A stretch of DNA of 64,000 bases, taken from Chelydra serpentina. Taxonomy: Eukaryota > Chordata > Testudines > Chelydridae. Location: positions 28,213,001 to 28,277,000 of the forward strand of contig JBAIAC010000004.1 of assembly GCA_037349315.1 (NCBI GenBank), in the 5' to 3' direction. Positions 48,401 through 56,304 of this stretch are shown piece by piece. The notes beneath the pieces are model-generated. The model was not told where the DNA came from. It saw nothing but the letters and a program-made list of their open reading frames with translations, and ran no database searches. The first letter of the stretch is position 1, and each line of letters begins with the position of its first letter. Made by a program: the position numbers and the translations under genes.

Positions 48401-51400
48401 CCAGTCGGCAGCAGGCGGGATCAAACCTGGGATCTCTGGAGCTAAGTGCATGAGCCTCTACTGCATGAGCTGAAAGCCACATGGCTCTTAGCTACAGCTG
48501 TAGAGCCGATTCATTAATCTCTCTCTAAGTGGTCTCGGTGCCACTAGATGGGACAGAACACCACACCCAGGAGCTCTGTGGGTTACATCTACATTGAAAC
48601 TTGCTGCTGTGGGGGTGTTTTTGCAGAGTCTGGGGGCCTGTCTACAGGTACAGTTCTGCAGCTATGCCACTGTAGAACTTTAGTGAAGACACTACTATGC
48701 TGACAGGAGAGCTTCTCTTGTCGGCATAGTTCATCAACCTTCGCGAGAGGCAGTAGCTATGTTGACAGGAGAGTTTCTACATAGCGCTGTCTACATTGGG
48801 GACTAGGTCGGTATAACTATATCGCTTAGGGGTGTGGATTTTTCAGACCCCTGAGCGACGTAGTTATACCGATGTACGTTTGTAGTGTAGACCTGGCCTA
48901 AGTGAACTGACTCAGGCTTGCAGAGCTTGCACCATAGGAAGAAAAGAAGCCAAGTTGTTAAGGCAGGTCTATTTATAAACAAGGTTTGGGTTGGTTTTTT
49001 TTTTGGAGGGGCATTAAGGAAATAGGGAGGAAAATGTGTGTTAATATAAGGATTTTTGGTACATACCATTATAGCAATGTAGTGCCTATAAGGCAAAGGA
49101 AGGGGCCCATCCATACGCAACATATAGAACTGGCTGCGGAGGAAAGACTCCAAGTACTGAGTATGTAAACTCATGACCTGTGTGATGTTGTCCAAGCGAC
49201 CAGATGTTGAGTATTCTTCCACAAGAAGGTTAGTACGTTCATTCAAACCATTTGCTTGCATAACCTTAAGAGCAAAGTAGACAATCTAAAACAAATAAAC
49301 TAAGATAGACTTCTTCCCTCTCAAGTAACCCCAGATACCTACATAATTCAATTGTGCATGCAAATCCCAACTTCTGTGGACTCTGGGATGTTTGTGCATA
49401 TATACGTACAGAAAATGCTTAACAAAATTAAAGAATAAGAAATCTGCTAAGAAGCTGTACACTCAATATGTTACTTTGACATGTTTCCATAAAAATGGAA
49501 CGTGGTTTTCCATAAATCCTTCTAAAGGTCATATTCTCAGCTGGTGAAAGTCAGCATAGCTTCACTGAAGTCAACGTATCTATGCTGACATACCAGCTGA
49601 GAATTCAACCCCAAAATGTTACTTCAAAGTTAATATGGGGAGGAGCCGAGTTATGCAACTATACCAGAGAATAGGTCTGTCTGCCGCTTACCAGTTTTAT
49701 GTTTGGATAATTAAAGATATCAAAAGCTAGTTTTTAAAAAAGCTTACATTTAAATACAGGAATTTAATGCTTTCTTTAAACTGTTCTTTACTAACCATTC
49801 CAGCCAACCCTGACCTTGGGCTACAAGATGAAATCATGTGGTAGAACGGTAGCTCTTGAAATGCAACGCTTAACAAAAAACATTAGCAGCTATTAGGCAG
49901 TGTTTTATCACCAAAGAACAGCCATTCTAAACATGTTCATCTGTGGAAAAAAAGTTGCAAGAAAGGGACTAGAATACCAAGAGTTATTCTTTAACTCCCT
50001 ATAACAGAACATTAGGGTAGCTAGTTTATCATTACAAATACCATGACCTTCTTTTCCACTCCAACTGGTTTACTAGGAATTAAAAGATAAAATCCCTGTA
50101 ACCATCGAACATAGCTCTGTTGTTGTTGAACGTTTGATTCCGTGACTACATCAAACTAAAACAAAAATCTTGAACTGGCAAAGAGAAACCGTTTCTCGAC
50201 AAATCAAGTTTTATTCTTAAGGAATAAAATATACATACACCCCAATATGAACAAGTTACTGAACCGTCTCTTTTTACCTCAAGGTTTCCTTGTTTTAGCT
50301 TCAAAGGGTCCCGTGGCACCTTATAGACTAACAGAGGTATTGGAGCATAAGCTTTCGTGGGTGAATACCCACTTCATCGGATGCATCCGATGAAGTGGGT
50401 ATTCACCCACAAAAGCTTATGCTCCAATACCTCTGTTAGTCTATAAGGTGCCACGGGACCCTTTGTCGCTTCTACAGATCCAGACTAACACGGCTACCCC
50501 TCTGATACTTGTTTTAGCTTGTAGACTCAGAAGGCAGAGGTGGAAGAGTGTTTTCAGTCATCTAGTTAACTAGTCCCATCACCTTTCCATGAAGAATTGT
50601 TCCCTGCAATGTCTCTTTTTATGCTTCGTACCAAGCAATGGGCCTTCCATCATTCTTCCTGGGAGGCTGTTCTGATTATCAGAAACTTTCTGTTGTTTTT
50701 CAAACTAAGTGTCTACATAGAAACGCTACAGTGGCAGAGCTGCAATGCTGTAGGGTAGACACTTATTACAAGCAATGGAAAGGGTTCTTCCAAATCTGTA
50801 GTAAATTCCACCTCTCCAAGAGGCAGCAGATCGGTGGACAGAAGAATGCTTTTGTCAACTTAGCGCTGTCTATGCTGAGACTTGGATCAGCTTAACTATG
50901 CGTGTGAATTTTTCACACCCCTGAGCATGTTGGTAGGTTGACCTAAGTCAGAGATCAGGCCTAAATCTGTTCTTAATTTTATCCCATTAGTCCTTGTTAT
51001 ACCCCTATACTCCACTCTAATAATTCCTCTCGCTCCTTGGTGATTACACCCTTCAACTATTTATAGAAGTACGTCCCCGTTAGTAGTCTCTTAGGAAAAC
51101 TATCCATATGTGTCTCAATCTTTCCTTGTATGTTCCTTCTTCCAGTTCTGATCATCTTTGCCAGTTTTTTCTACATTTCCTACAGCTTGTCAACATCTTT
51201 CTTGTAAGGAAGTACTCCAGAACAGAAAACCCATTTCAGGTGCAGTTAGATTTTTCTGTAGAGAGAGAGGACTTGTCATGTATTGTTGTGCCTTCCATAG
51301 ACAGCTACAGAACTACACTCTGTTTGAGCATTACTGCTTCCCTGGCTTATCTTCACAATAAGTGTTTTTGGATAATTTTCCCCTGGATATATCAGCTTGC

Positions 51401-54400
51401 ATTTTCCAGGCTGACTTCGTATTTTTTGACTGTTTGTGTATCTAGTTCAACAGGTATCACTCTTCTGCTCTAACGGGTATCTGTGCTTCTTTGCAAATTA
51501 GTAGCATCTATGGATTCAATAAAATGCCTTTCCAGATTTTTACAGTACCATTACACCTTCTGATTCATGCTTGTCAATACCTTTTTCTTCACTTCTGTTT
51601 TCAATCTATTCCACACCGCTCTTACCAAAGTCCATTTTATTTAATTTCTTAAGCTTTGAAATGTACCAACATGTTTTATTAAATTACAATTATATCAAGT
51701 GTATTCCCTTCATTCTTCATTGATAACCATCACCAAAACAAAGTCAAGCCAGCCTAGCAATTTTAGTCTTTATAACACTGCTTATTGTTTATAGTTCTAA
51801 TTTCGTACAGAAGTTTAGTGATTTGTTTGAATATTTGTTTCACTATTTCCTTAGCGATGGAAGCCAAGCTTATGGGGCAGTAATTCCAGAATTATACTCC
51901 TTTCTGAAGGCTAAGGCCTGGTCTACACTAGGAATTTACAATGCTATAGCTACATAGCTATACTGACCTAACCCTGGTGTAGACAGTGGTAGGTCAACAG
52001 AAGAATTCTTCAAATCGACCTAGCCACTGCCTCTCAGGGAGGTGGATTATCATGCCAACAGGAGAGGTTAGTAGTGTCTATACTGAAGAGTTACAGCAGT
52101 GCCACTGTACATTTTAGACATGTAACTTCTTTATATGGCCTTCCGGGACCCTTCCTGTCATGCTGGACTTTAACTGATACCATGCATTCCGGATGATTCC
52201 ATGCATACGGATATGGATGATTCCATGCATCCGATGAAGTGGGTTCTAACCCACGAAAGCTTATGCTGAAATAAATTTGTTAGTCTCTAAGGTGCCACAA
52301 GTATTTATTTATTTCTTATTTTCTTTTTGTTGACACAAACTAACACGGCTACTACACTGTAACCTATTTAACTGATACAGTAAGCTTATTAGACAATTCT
52401 CTCAAAACCTACATGTTCAGATTCAAAAAGCAGAAAGTGAGTATTTTATCTATCTTTATGATGTTTTCCTTGCTTTCCAGTTGTCCAAACTTCATTGTTC
52501 TCATTACAGGTTTGCTTTTAAGTTCAGCTTCTCAGATCTCTGTGAGATATTAGTGGAAGCCTTTTCACTCCCCTTTGCAACTTTGGCTAGCAGTGACTCA
52601 GTCTGGTTTTTGCTGCCTTGATCTTTTCTCTGCAAGCCTCAATTTAACTTGTATCCTTGTTTGCTTCTTCCCCTACCTCTCCATTTCCAGTGCATGTTTT
52701 AGGATTTCCTTTTTGTTTGTTTTTTGAGATTCAAATATTTGAGCAGGATTTAATGAGATTTAGTCTTTATAATGATACTTATTGCTCATGGGTCTAATAC
52801 AGGGATCTCAAACTCAAATCACCACGAGGGCCACATGAGAACTAGTAAATTGGCCCAAGGGCCACATCACTGAAACCTTTTCATACAATGATACAAAAGT
52901 ATAGTGAAAAATGAAAAAAAAGAGGAGTAATATAGTATTCTATTAAAAGTCACTGCATTAACTTTTTAAAAACTGTAATGCAAAGAGGGGTTTTAATAAA
53001 ATATAAACACTCAGTAATGTTTGGAGCTTGGCTGTCAGTGGAGTTGGCACCTATGGCGGGCCACAGGAAATAACTCCGCGGGCCGCATGTGGCCCCGCGG
53101 GCTGCGTGTTTGAGACTCCTGGTCTAATATATTATAGCCTTGGAAATTCATATTTTGGCATACACTATTAGACATTTTCCCTAAACATAGCTACTAGAAA
53201 TGACCCCTAAAACGGGGGCAGATCCCACTTACTTAATCCAGCAGGCCACACTAATATGCAAAAAAAATAATTCTGTGACTTATTATCCATTGCCTATCTC
53301 AAGTCTAGGTGGCTCATGTCATTGGGAACATTCAGCACAAAATTTAAAAATTGCAATTATCATTCATTCGATTATTGGACTGTCCCACAACAGCATAACT
53401 AACCAACCATATCCCACTGTGGACCACCAAAGACCCTAACTTGCTGGACATTCAGTGCAGGCTCTTATAAGCCAAATGCCCACAAAAAAAGACAGATGTT
53501 GCAGCGTGCCTAGAAATTAACAAATCTGAGTTCTGGCAGACTACAGGACAGGGAGCAAGTTCTAGAGCCCAAGACCCCTCACAGGTCAGAAGCACTCTCC
53601 CTTGTAAAGTGCCTTTGCTGATCATAGAATCATAGAATCATAGAATCTCAGGGTTGGAAGGGACCTCAGGAGGTCATCTAGTCCAACCCCCTGCTCAAAG
53701 TAGGACCAACCCCAACTAGATCATCCCAGCCAGGGCTTTGTCAAGCCTGACCTTAAAAACCTCTAAGGAAGGAGATTCCACCACCTCCCTAGGTAACCCA
53801 TTCCAGTGCTTCACCACCTTACTAGTGAAAAAGTTTTTCCTAATATCCAACCTAAACCTCCCCCTCTGCAACTTGAGACCATTACTCCTTGTTCCGTCAT
53901 CTTCTACCACTGAGAACAGTCTAGATCCATCCTCTTTGGAACCCCCTTTTAGGTAGTTGAAAGCAGCTATCAAATCCCCCCTCACTCTTCTCTTCTGCAG
54001 GCTAAACAATCTCAGTTCCCTCAGCCTCTCCTCATAAGTCATGTGCTCTTAATTGTGGCAATACTGCTTGGGAAGAGCATCATCTCAGGAACCATATCAT
54101 CAAACCATTTACGGTGTTCTAGATTTAAAATGTACACAATACCATTAAAAAGTTTCTAAAAGACTCAAAACATAGTTAATACACACACATCTTTCCTTGA
54201 TAAAAATCAAGCCTAGGGCTCATTCCAATATTCTTCTCTAATCTCCACATACAGGATTCTGTGAATAATCAATACTTGTATCATTCTGAGTAACGGGTGG
54301 GGATCCTGCAATTTCTTTCCCTTCTGCCTAGGAGTGGAGAGCTATTCCAAGAAACACTACAGCCTTGTGTGACGTTATTGACATAAACTGTGACAGTATA

Positions 54401-56304
54401 GATCATTGTTGCAACCACTGTTCTATATTTGCAGCAAATATTGTACAAAGGTTGTCGTGTGAGGTGTCTATGACAAGGTTATAATTTGCTGGTTATGATT
54501 ATGCTATCTGTATGCATGTATCATTTTTGTATTTATAGTTATAAGCATTGGCTCTATACGGTCTGTATTTCAAACTTGTGCTATGCTTCTGGGTGACACC
54601 CCAGACAATTTGGCATCAGCACTGCCTAGCCTGCTTGATGGCCCATTAAGGACCATCAGCTTTACAACTGACCCATTGAGGGAAGGCAGATGCACCTTGT
54701 GACTCAGCAAGGCATGCAGGGACAGGCCTATGGACAGAACTCTAAGGTTTTTCCATGCCATGTGCTGGATAGCTTGTCTTGGAACAAAGAAAGCAGAGGC
54801 CACATGGCAAGAGACTATAAAAGGCTGCTGCAGCTCCTCCATTTTGTCTTCAATCCTACTTCTTACTTCTGGAGGAACCTTGCTGCAAACTGACGCTCTG
54901 AACAAAGGACTGAATGACCCATCCCAGCTGTGGATGTACTCCAGAGACTTGATTTGAACCTGCAGTTTATTCCATCACTGCTACTAGCCTGAACCAAGAA
55001 CTTTGCTATTACTGTATGTAATTGATTCCATTTAACCAGTTTTAGCTCTCATCTATATAAAAGAAAGAAATAAATAACCTTTACATTTTAGATTCTAAAG
55101 GATTGGCAACAGTGTGATTTGTGGGTAAGATCTGACCGGTATATTGACCCAGGTCTGGGGCTTGGTCCTTTGGGATCGAGAGAACCGTTTTTCTTTTACT
55201 TGGGTATTGGTTTTCATAACCATTTGTCCCCATAACAAGTGGCACTGGTGGTGATACTGGGTAACTGCAGTGTCTCAGGGAATTGCTTGTATGACTTCTG
55301 GTTAGCCAGTGGGGTGAGACCAAAGTCCTCTCTGTTTGGCTGGTTTCGTGTGCCTTAATGGTACAGCCTTGGACTGTAACTGCCCTGCTTTAAGCAATTT
55401 GTCCTGAATTGATACTCTCAGTTGTGTTCCACCAGAGGCGGCATCGTTACACCCTGCCTTTCCTTTATTTTGTTTTAACTTTTACATCCTTTATTATTCT
55501 AATTGCCTGGCTTTAACAGCTACTAGCTCTTTTAAGAAAACAAGAAGCAGGACTTGCCTTTACAATTTATTTTCACAAACAATCCCTCAGGAAATAATGT
55601 TCCTGTAAAGATTTGACTCCTAGACAGAGAACTACGCATGCAAGTTTTACATATACTGTAGCAAGCTTTATGTATACTGCAGCAATCTGCAATCAAGACT
55701 CCGAAGCCAATCTGAGTTTGCACCTTCATAATAAAATGTATAGTTGCAGACATAGTTGTGTTCTACAAAATTAATCACTCTTTCACTTTTGTGAAAATTG
55801 AATGTCAGATCCTGCTCTGATTACTAAACATTTATACTGCAGTACTGCCTAACGACTACAGCAAGGTATGGCCCCACTGTGCTAGGTATTGTATAAATAA
55901 TAAATGAGTCCTTCTCCTAAAAAACTTACAATGTGTTTGCAGATCCCGCAGATTTAATGGGAGTTGCATTTCTGCATCTGAAGACAAAAGTTAGTCTACA
56001 AGTCAATGGGTGCTACCTTAAGATAAGGAGCAAACTTTGACTTTTACTCACTAAGGGCCAGATTCTGATGCTTACACTAAATGGTCCTGTAGTTCACAAA
56101 TAACTGCAATGGAGTCTCAATGGGACTCCACATGGACTAAGGTACTGCCCAATGGGTATAGAATGCCTGAATCTGTCCCTGAATATTTTTGTTATGCAGT
56201 TACTACTTATGCAGAGTAGTTTTAGTTTGCAAACTTACTTCTTTCTCTGGTATAAAGGCACTTGGTCCTCTTGTTAATGGCTGAGAGACTCGGATTCTTT
56301 TTTC
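27406..56304 (-). CDS. SESN3: sestrin 3, coding exons 2-10 (first exon outside window)
   Basis: Sestrins are cytosolic stress-response proteins that bind GATOR2 and restrain mTORC1, and have an AhpD-like peroxidase-type fold. Nine exons join in phase to 457 residues plus TGA. The family is about 490 residues, so only the short N-terminus is missing. Numbering from exon 2, HQCSYL holds Cys95, Tyr97 and His102, matching the SESN2 Cys125/Tyr127/His132 site. Thr351, Thr354, Thr363, Leu366, Arg367, Trp421 and Glu428 occupy the SESN2 leucine-pocket positions with identical spacing. Asp383-Asp384 match the GATOR2-contact pair and Arg396/Lys399 the basic helix. An acidic, Glu/Lys-rich linker at residues 232-271 joins the two helical halves. 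The wording ([24 protein letters not shown]) fits SESN3 rather than SESN1 or SESN2. Paralogue assignment is from remembered family sequences. Confidence 0.96.
27645..28203. mobile_element. hAT miniature element with internal minisatellite
   Basis: 559 bp with ends CAGGAGTGGGCAAAC and GTTTGCCCACCCCTG, flanked by TATTAGAC (27,637-27,644) and TACTAGAC (28,204-28,211). Between about 27,740 and 27,945 a G-rich unit (GGGGCTCAGGGCAGGG plus GTGCAGGAG) repeats about five times. It sits in the last SESN3 intron. Confidence 0.9.
28212..29538. other. SESN3 last intron, unique part
   Basis: No repeat recognised except a short CA/TA microsatellite near 29,116-29,150. No ORF with family features. Confidence 0.5.
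29539..29683 (-). CDS. SESN3: SESN3 exon 9
   Basis: A 145-nt exon: one base completes arginine, then 48 codons from [18 protein letters not shown] to WRQFKHSEK. It includes the Asp-Asp pair and Arg/Lys helix needed for GATOR2 binding in SESN2, and Trp421 and Glu428 of the leucine pocket. The acceptor is TTTGCTTAG and the donor AAG followed by GTAAGT. Confidence 0.97.
30286..30555. mobile_element. hAT miniature element with perfect 8-bp duplication
   Basis: 270 bp with ends CAGTGGTGTAGCCAGG and CCGGCTATGCTACTG, flanked by identical CCCTGCAG at 30,278-30,285 and 30,556-30,563. It is nested inside the DIRS-like element and therefore younger. The centre contains inverted blocks around CACTTCGGCGG/CCGAAGTGCCG. 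Confidence 0.93.
31007..31417 (-). pseudogene. DIRS-like tyrosine recombinase N-terminal fragment
   Basis: [20 protein letters not shown] followed by a short helical stretch and [20 protein letters not shown] is the DIRS recombinase N-terminal (SAM-like) pattern. The catalytic R-H-R-Y part is not legible downstream, where a hAT insertion and decay follow. Confidence 0.72.
31868..32224 (-). pseudogene. DIRS-like RNase H fragment
   Basis: The segment contains [26 protein letters not shown] and [20 protein letters not shown], the RNase H arrangement with Asp in DAS, Glu-like position in the LHIN block and Asp in LDN. It ends [12 protein letters not shown]. No Met start of its own is implied; it is an internal part of a polyprotein. 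Confidence 0.82.
33306..33496 (-). CDS. SESN3: SESN3 exon 8
   Basis: A 191-nt exon of 63 codons plus two bases, [15 protein letters not shown] to HCMFGI plus AG of a split arginine codon. It holds five of the residues that form the leucine pocket in SESN2 (Thr351, Thr354, Thr363, Leu366, Arg367 in this partial numbering). The acceptor is GCTCTTACAG and the donor AG followed by GTATGT. Confidence 0.97.
34485..34581. mobile_element. short Harbinger-type miniature element
   Basis: 97 bp from GGGCTTGTCAACAC to GTGTAGACTAGCCC with TAA on both sides (34,482-34,484 and 34,582-34,584), as expected for PIF/Harbinger. Confidence 0.8.
34766..34915 (+). repeat. L3/CR1-like LINE 3' fragment
   Basis: TTTTTATTTGTATTGCAATA, GGAGTCCTAGTCATGG and GTGCTAGACACTGCATGG match the same old LINE 3' end as at 12,772. 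Confidence 0.6.
35046..35283. mobile_element. Harbinger-like miniature element, second family
   Basis: Starts TGGGCTATGTCTACAC and runs through CAGTGGCACAGCTGCAG, GCGAGGCGGTAGCTAGG and GCGCGGTCTACACC to CAGGGGTGTGGCTTTTTCAC. The same order occurs at 48,632, 50,708 and 51,912. The right end is lost in a C-rich stretch. Confidence 0.6.
35412..35599. mobile_element. Harbinger-type miniature element next to SESN3 exon 7
   Basis: 188 bp with terminal inverted repeats over 40 bp long (GGGCATGTCTGCATGAACAC and its complement, differing at few bases beyond) and TTA on both sides (35,409-35,411 and 35,600-35,602). Its edge is 24 bp inside the intron from the exon 7 donor. Confidence 0.93.
35624..35742 (-). 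CDS. SESN3: SESN3 exon 7
   Basis: A 119-nt exon (two bases completing a split codon plus 39 codons), reading [20 protein letters not shown] to HLPTFRAQ. The acceptor used here is CCTTCTCAG, chosen because it keeps frame with exon 6. A second AG 20 bases further upstream (after AACACAG) would shift the frame. The human protein, from memory, has about ten more residues at this junction. The donor GTACTT lies 24 bp from the edge of a miniature transposon. Confidence 0.92.
37340..37379. repeat. perfect 16-bp inverted repeat
   Basis: TAAAGCATCCCTGTGA (37,340-37,355) is the exact complement of TCACAGGGATGCTTTA (37,364-37,379) with an 8-base loop. It lies in the SESN3 intron between exons 7 and 6. 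No terminal duplications were seen. Confidence 0.9.
37694..37910. repeat. possible Tigger-like fragment
   Basis: CAGTACACCCTTGCCATAAT, then AACCCCTAGGGATCC and TTCATTATAGCC resemble Tigger/pogo-type termini; the other end was not found. Confidence 0.35.
37950..38546 (+). mobile_element. LTR fragment related to the 4,015 copy
   Basis: AATAAA at 38,162-38,167, GTAATTCATACCTGG, GGAGCAAACAGCTGTGCAT, AACGGGCTCAGAGGTAG and a final TTCACA parallel the 3' half of the LTR at 4,015-5,283. It contains a perfect 14-bp inverted repeat (38,275-38,307, GTTTACTCTGTATA arms, 5-base loop). The left limit is approximate. Confidence 0.65.
38547..40188 (+). mobile_element. LTR-type sequence split by a Tigger-like insertion
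   Basis: Follows the previous LTR directly. It has CCAGTTCCTTCGAGACAAAA, TGCCTCAGCCAGGTGTCAAC, then after the insertion CACTTAACATCTATCTTTC, AATAAA at 39,781-39,786 and a terminal AATGTCACA. The CACTTAACATCTATCTTT block is shared with 4,859-4,876. The left end and duplication are not resolved. Confidence 0.6.
39093..39722. mobile_element. Tigger/mariner-like element with palindromic interior
   Basis: 630 bp bounded by CAGTGAAACCCCCCTATAGC and GCATTATAGCGGGGTTTCAC-TG with TA on each side (39,091-39,092; 39,723-39,724). Between 39,300 and 39,620, GAGAAGAGAAGAGAC and CAGCTTGAAACT units alternate with their complements. There is an A run at 39,177-39,197. No transposase. Confidence 0.85.
40196..41234. 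mobile_element. Tc1/mariner-type element with TA duplication
   Basis: 1,039 bp with perfect ends CTCCTGGGGGAATTCTGC and GCAGAATTCCCCCAGGAG, flanked by TA (40,194-40,195; 41,235-41,236). The interior has a G-rich, CACATGGGG-containing tandem stretch (40,480-40,740). No transposase frame. Superfamily inferred from TA and ends. Confidence 0.8.
41938..42085 (-). CDS. SESN3: SESN3 exon 6 (charged linker)
   Basis: A 148-nt exon of 49 codons plus one base (phase 0 in, phase 1 out). It starts [18 protein letters not shown] and ends ESLLVVTG. It encodes a Glu/Lys-rich, probably coiled helix between the two sestrin domains. The acceptor is preceded by a short C/T tract interrupted by eight G on the coding strand. 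The donor is GGAG followed by GTACTT. Confidence 0.95.
42860..43480 (+). pseudogene. PIF/Harbinger (HARBI1-like) transposase remnant
   Basis: Across shifted plus-strand frames are [20 protein letters not shown], a helix-turn-helix block equivalent to [26 protein letters not shown] wording, [11 protein letters not shown] and CTGKVNEE, the order found in DDE_4 Harbinger transposases. At least three frame changes and internal stops make it non-functional. Confidence 0.82.
43650..43797 (+). mobile_element. CR1 3' end nested in Harbinger
   Basis: AGGTTTTTAAGGTCAGGCTT, GGGTTGGACTAGATGACCTC and three ATTCTATG units form a clean, young-looking CR1 3' end in plus orientation. It interrupts the Harbinger element and so is later than it. 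Confidence 0.93.
44200..45150 (-). other. possible second ORF region of the Harbinger element
   Basis: Harbinger elements often carry a second, Myb/SANT-like ORF. A 149-codon minus-strand ORF (44,951-44,502) starts [15 protein letters not shown], but I see no convincing Myb repeat. Left open. Confidence 0.3.
46934..47107 (+). mobile_element. Cry-I type SINE (tRNA head, CR1 tail)
   Basis: A 174-bp unit: GAGGGATAGCTCAGTGG (A box), GGTTGTGAGTTCAATCC (B box), a short linker, then GGGGGTTGGACTAGATGACC and TTCTATGATT shared with the CR1 3' end. This composite is the structure described for the Cry-I SINE of hidden-necked turtles. Confidence 0.88.
47526..47762 (-). CDS. SESN3: SESN3 exon 5
   Basis: A 237-nt phase 0-0 exon of 79 residues, from [20 protein letters not shown] to TSSNFG, covering the end of the N-terminal helical domain and the start of the variable linker. 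The acceptor is CATTTCAG. The donor reads GGG followed by GTTAGT, a weaker match than the other donors in this gene, but the in-frame join to exon 6 (NFG-IADS) matches the family. Confidence 0.96.
48140..48322 (-). CDS. SESN3: SESN3 exon 4 (peroxidase-like active-site exon)
   Basis: A 183-nt phase 0-0 exon of 61 residues, from [14 protein letters not shown] to LITKEHIQ. It contains the cysteine, tyrosine and histidine equivalent to the SESN2 Cys125/Tyr127/His132 triad required for alkylhydroperoxidase-type activity. The acceptor is TACTTTAG and the donor CAG followed by GTACGC. Confidence 0.97.
48378..48590 (-). mobile_element. tRNA-derived SINE, copy 2
   Basis: Same unit as 18,268-18,478 (AACACCAATAGACCCCAGTC, GCATGAGCCTCTACTGCATG, CCACACCCAGGAGCTCTGTG). 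It lies in the 744-bp intron between SESN3 exons 4 and 3. Confidence 0.7.
48632..48899. mobile_element. Harbinger-like miniature element, second family
   Basis: From GGCCTGTCTACAGG to AGTGTAGACCTGGCC, with TAA after the right end. The interior has GGTCGGTATAACTATATCGC and its near complement GCGACGTAGTTATACC, forming a hairpin near 48,808-48,870. Confidence 0.7.
49067..49264 (-). CDS. SESN3: SESN3 exon 3
   Basis: A 198-nt phase 0-0 exon of 66 residues, from [12 protein letters not shown] to HYIAIM. It carries the first conserved sestrin block ([19 protein letters not shown] and [11 protein letters not shown]). The acceptor reads CTCTTAAG and the donor ATG followed by GTATGT. The intron towards exon 4 is only 744 bp and is largely filled by two transposable elements. 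Confidence 0.97.
50303..50464. repeat. 162-bp near-perfect palindrome
   Basis: The dyad centre is ATGCAT at 50,381-50,386. Reading outward, 81-base arms (AAAGGGTCCCGTGGCACC at the outside, CACTTCATCGG near the centre) are complementary except one C/A pairing in the GCTTTCGTGGG/CCCACAAAAGC block. A diverged single arm lies at 52,203-52,300. Confidence 0.93.
50465..50515. repeat. tail of the palindromic repeat
   Basis: CGCTTCTACAGATCCAGACT and AACACGGCTACCCCTCTGAT are the 3' part of the same family; the sister copy ends ACTAACACGGCTACTACACT at 52,337-52,356. Confidence 0.6.
50708..50963. mobile_element. Harbinger-like miniature element, second family
   Basis: GTGTCTACATAGAAACGCTA, AGTGGCAGAGCTGCAATGC, CAAGAGGCAGCAGATCGG, GCGCTGTCTATGCTGAG, then TTTTTCACACCCCTGAGC follow the same order as copies at 35,046 and 48,632. 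Confidence 0.6.
51912..52125. mobile_element. Harbinger-like miniature element, second family
   Basis: TAA precedes GGCCTGGTCTACACTAGG. TAGGTCAACAGAAGAATTC and CTGCCTCTCAGGGAGGTGG match the family; the right end is eroded. Confidence 0.6.
52203..52360. repeat. single-arm copy of the palindromic repeat family
   Basis: GCATCCGATGAAGTGGGTTC, CCCACGAAAGCTTATGCT, TTTGTTAGTCTCTAAGGTGC and CTAACACGGCTAC follow the same order as the right arm and tail of 50,383-50,515, but without the inverted partner. Confidence 0.75.
52800..53121. mobile_element. hAT miniature element with perfect 8-bp duplication
   Basis: 322 bp with ends CAGGGATCTCAAACTC and GTTTGAGACTCCTG and identical GTCTAATA at 52,792-52,799 and 53,122-53,129. 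The ends are followed inside by GGGCCACA blocks, the common hAT pattern also seen at 27,645. Confidence 0.93.
53623..54050 (-). mobile_element. young 5'-truncated CR1 copy
   Basis: The 3' end starts with three ATCATAGA units then CTCAGGGTTGGAAGGGACC. The adjoining minus-strand frame is open for 108 codons: [29 protein letters not shown] and [20 protein letters not shown], the C-terminus of CR1 ORF2, with its stop TGA-region intact. It is the best preserved LINE coding stretch here. Confidence 0.95.
54368..55451 (+). mobile_element. solo LTR, diverged relative of the 4,015 copy
   Basis: 1,084 bp from TGTGACGTTATTG to GGCATCGTTACA with CCTTG (54,363-54,367) and CCCTG (55,452-55,456) flanking. 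TGTATCATTTTTGTAT and the AAGGTTAT-rich 5' part are shared with 4,015-5,283. AATAAA is at 55,069-55,074. Confidence 0.72.
55838..55935 (+). repeat. L3/CR1-like LINE 3' fragment
   Basis: GTATGGCCCCACTGTGCTAG, GTATTGTATAAATAATAAAT and AACTTACAATGTG match the same old LINE end as at 12,772 and 34,766. Confidence 0.55.
56239..56304 (-). CDS. SESN3: SESN3 exon 2
   Basis: This 66-nt, phase 0-0 exon encodes 22 residues ([13 protein letters not shown]...PEKE) matching the N-terminal tail of SESN3. The acceptor is TTTGCAG before GAA and the donor is GAA followed by GTAAGT. The start codon is not here; it must lie in an exon above 64,000. The stretch 56,305-64,000 holds no GC-rich start region or matching N-terminal codons that I could find. 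Confidence 0.93.
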
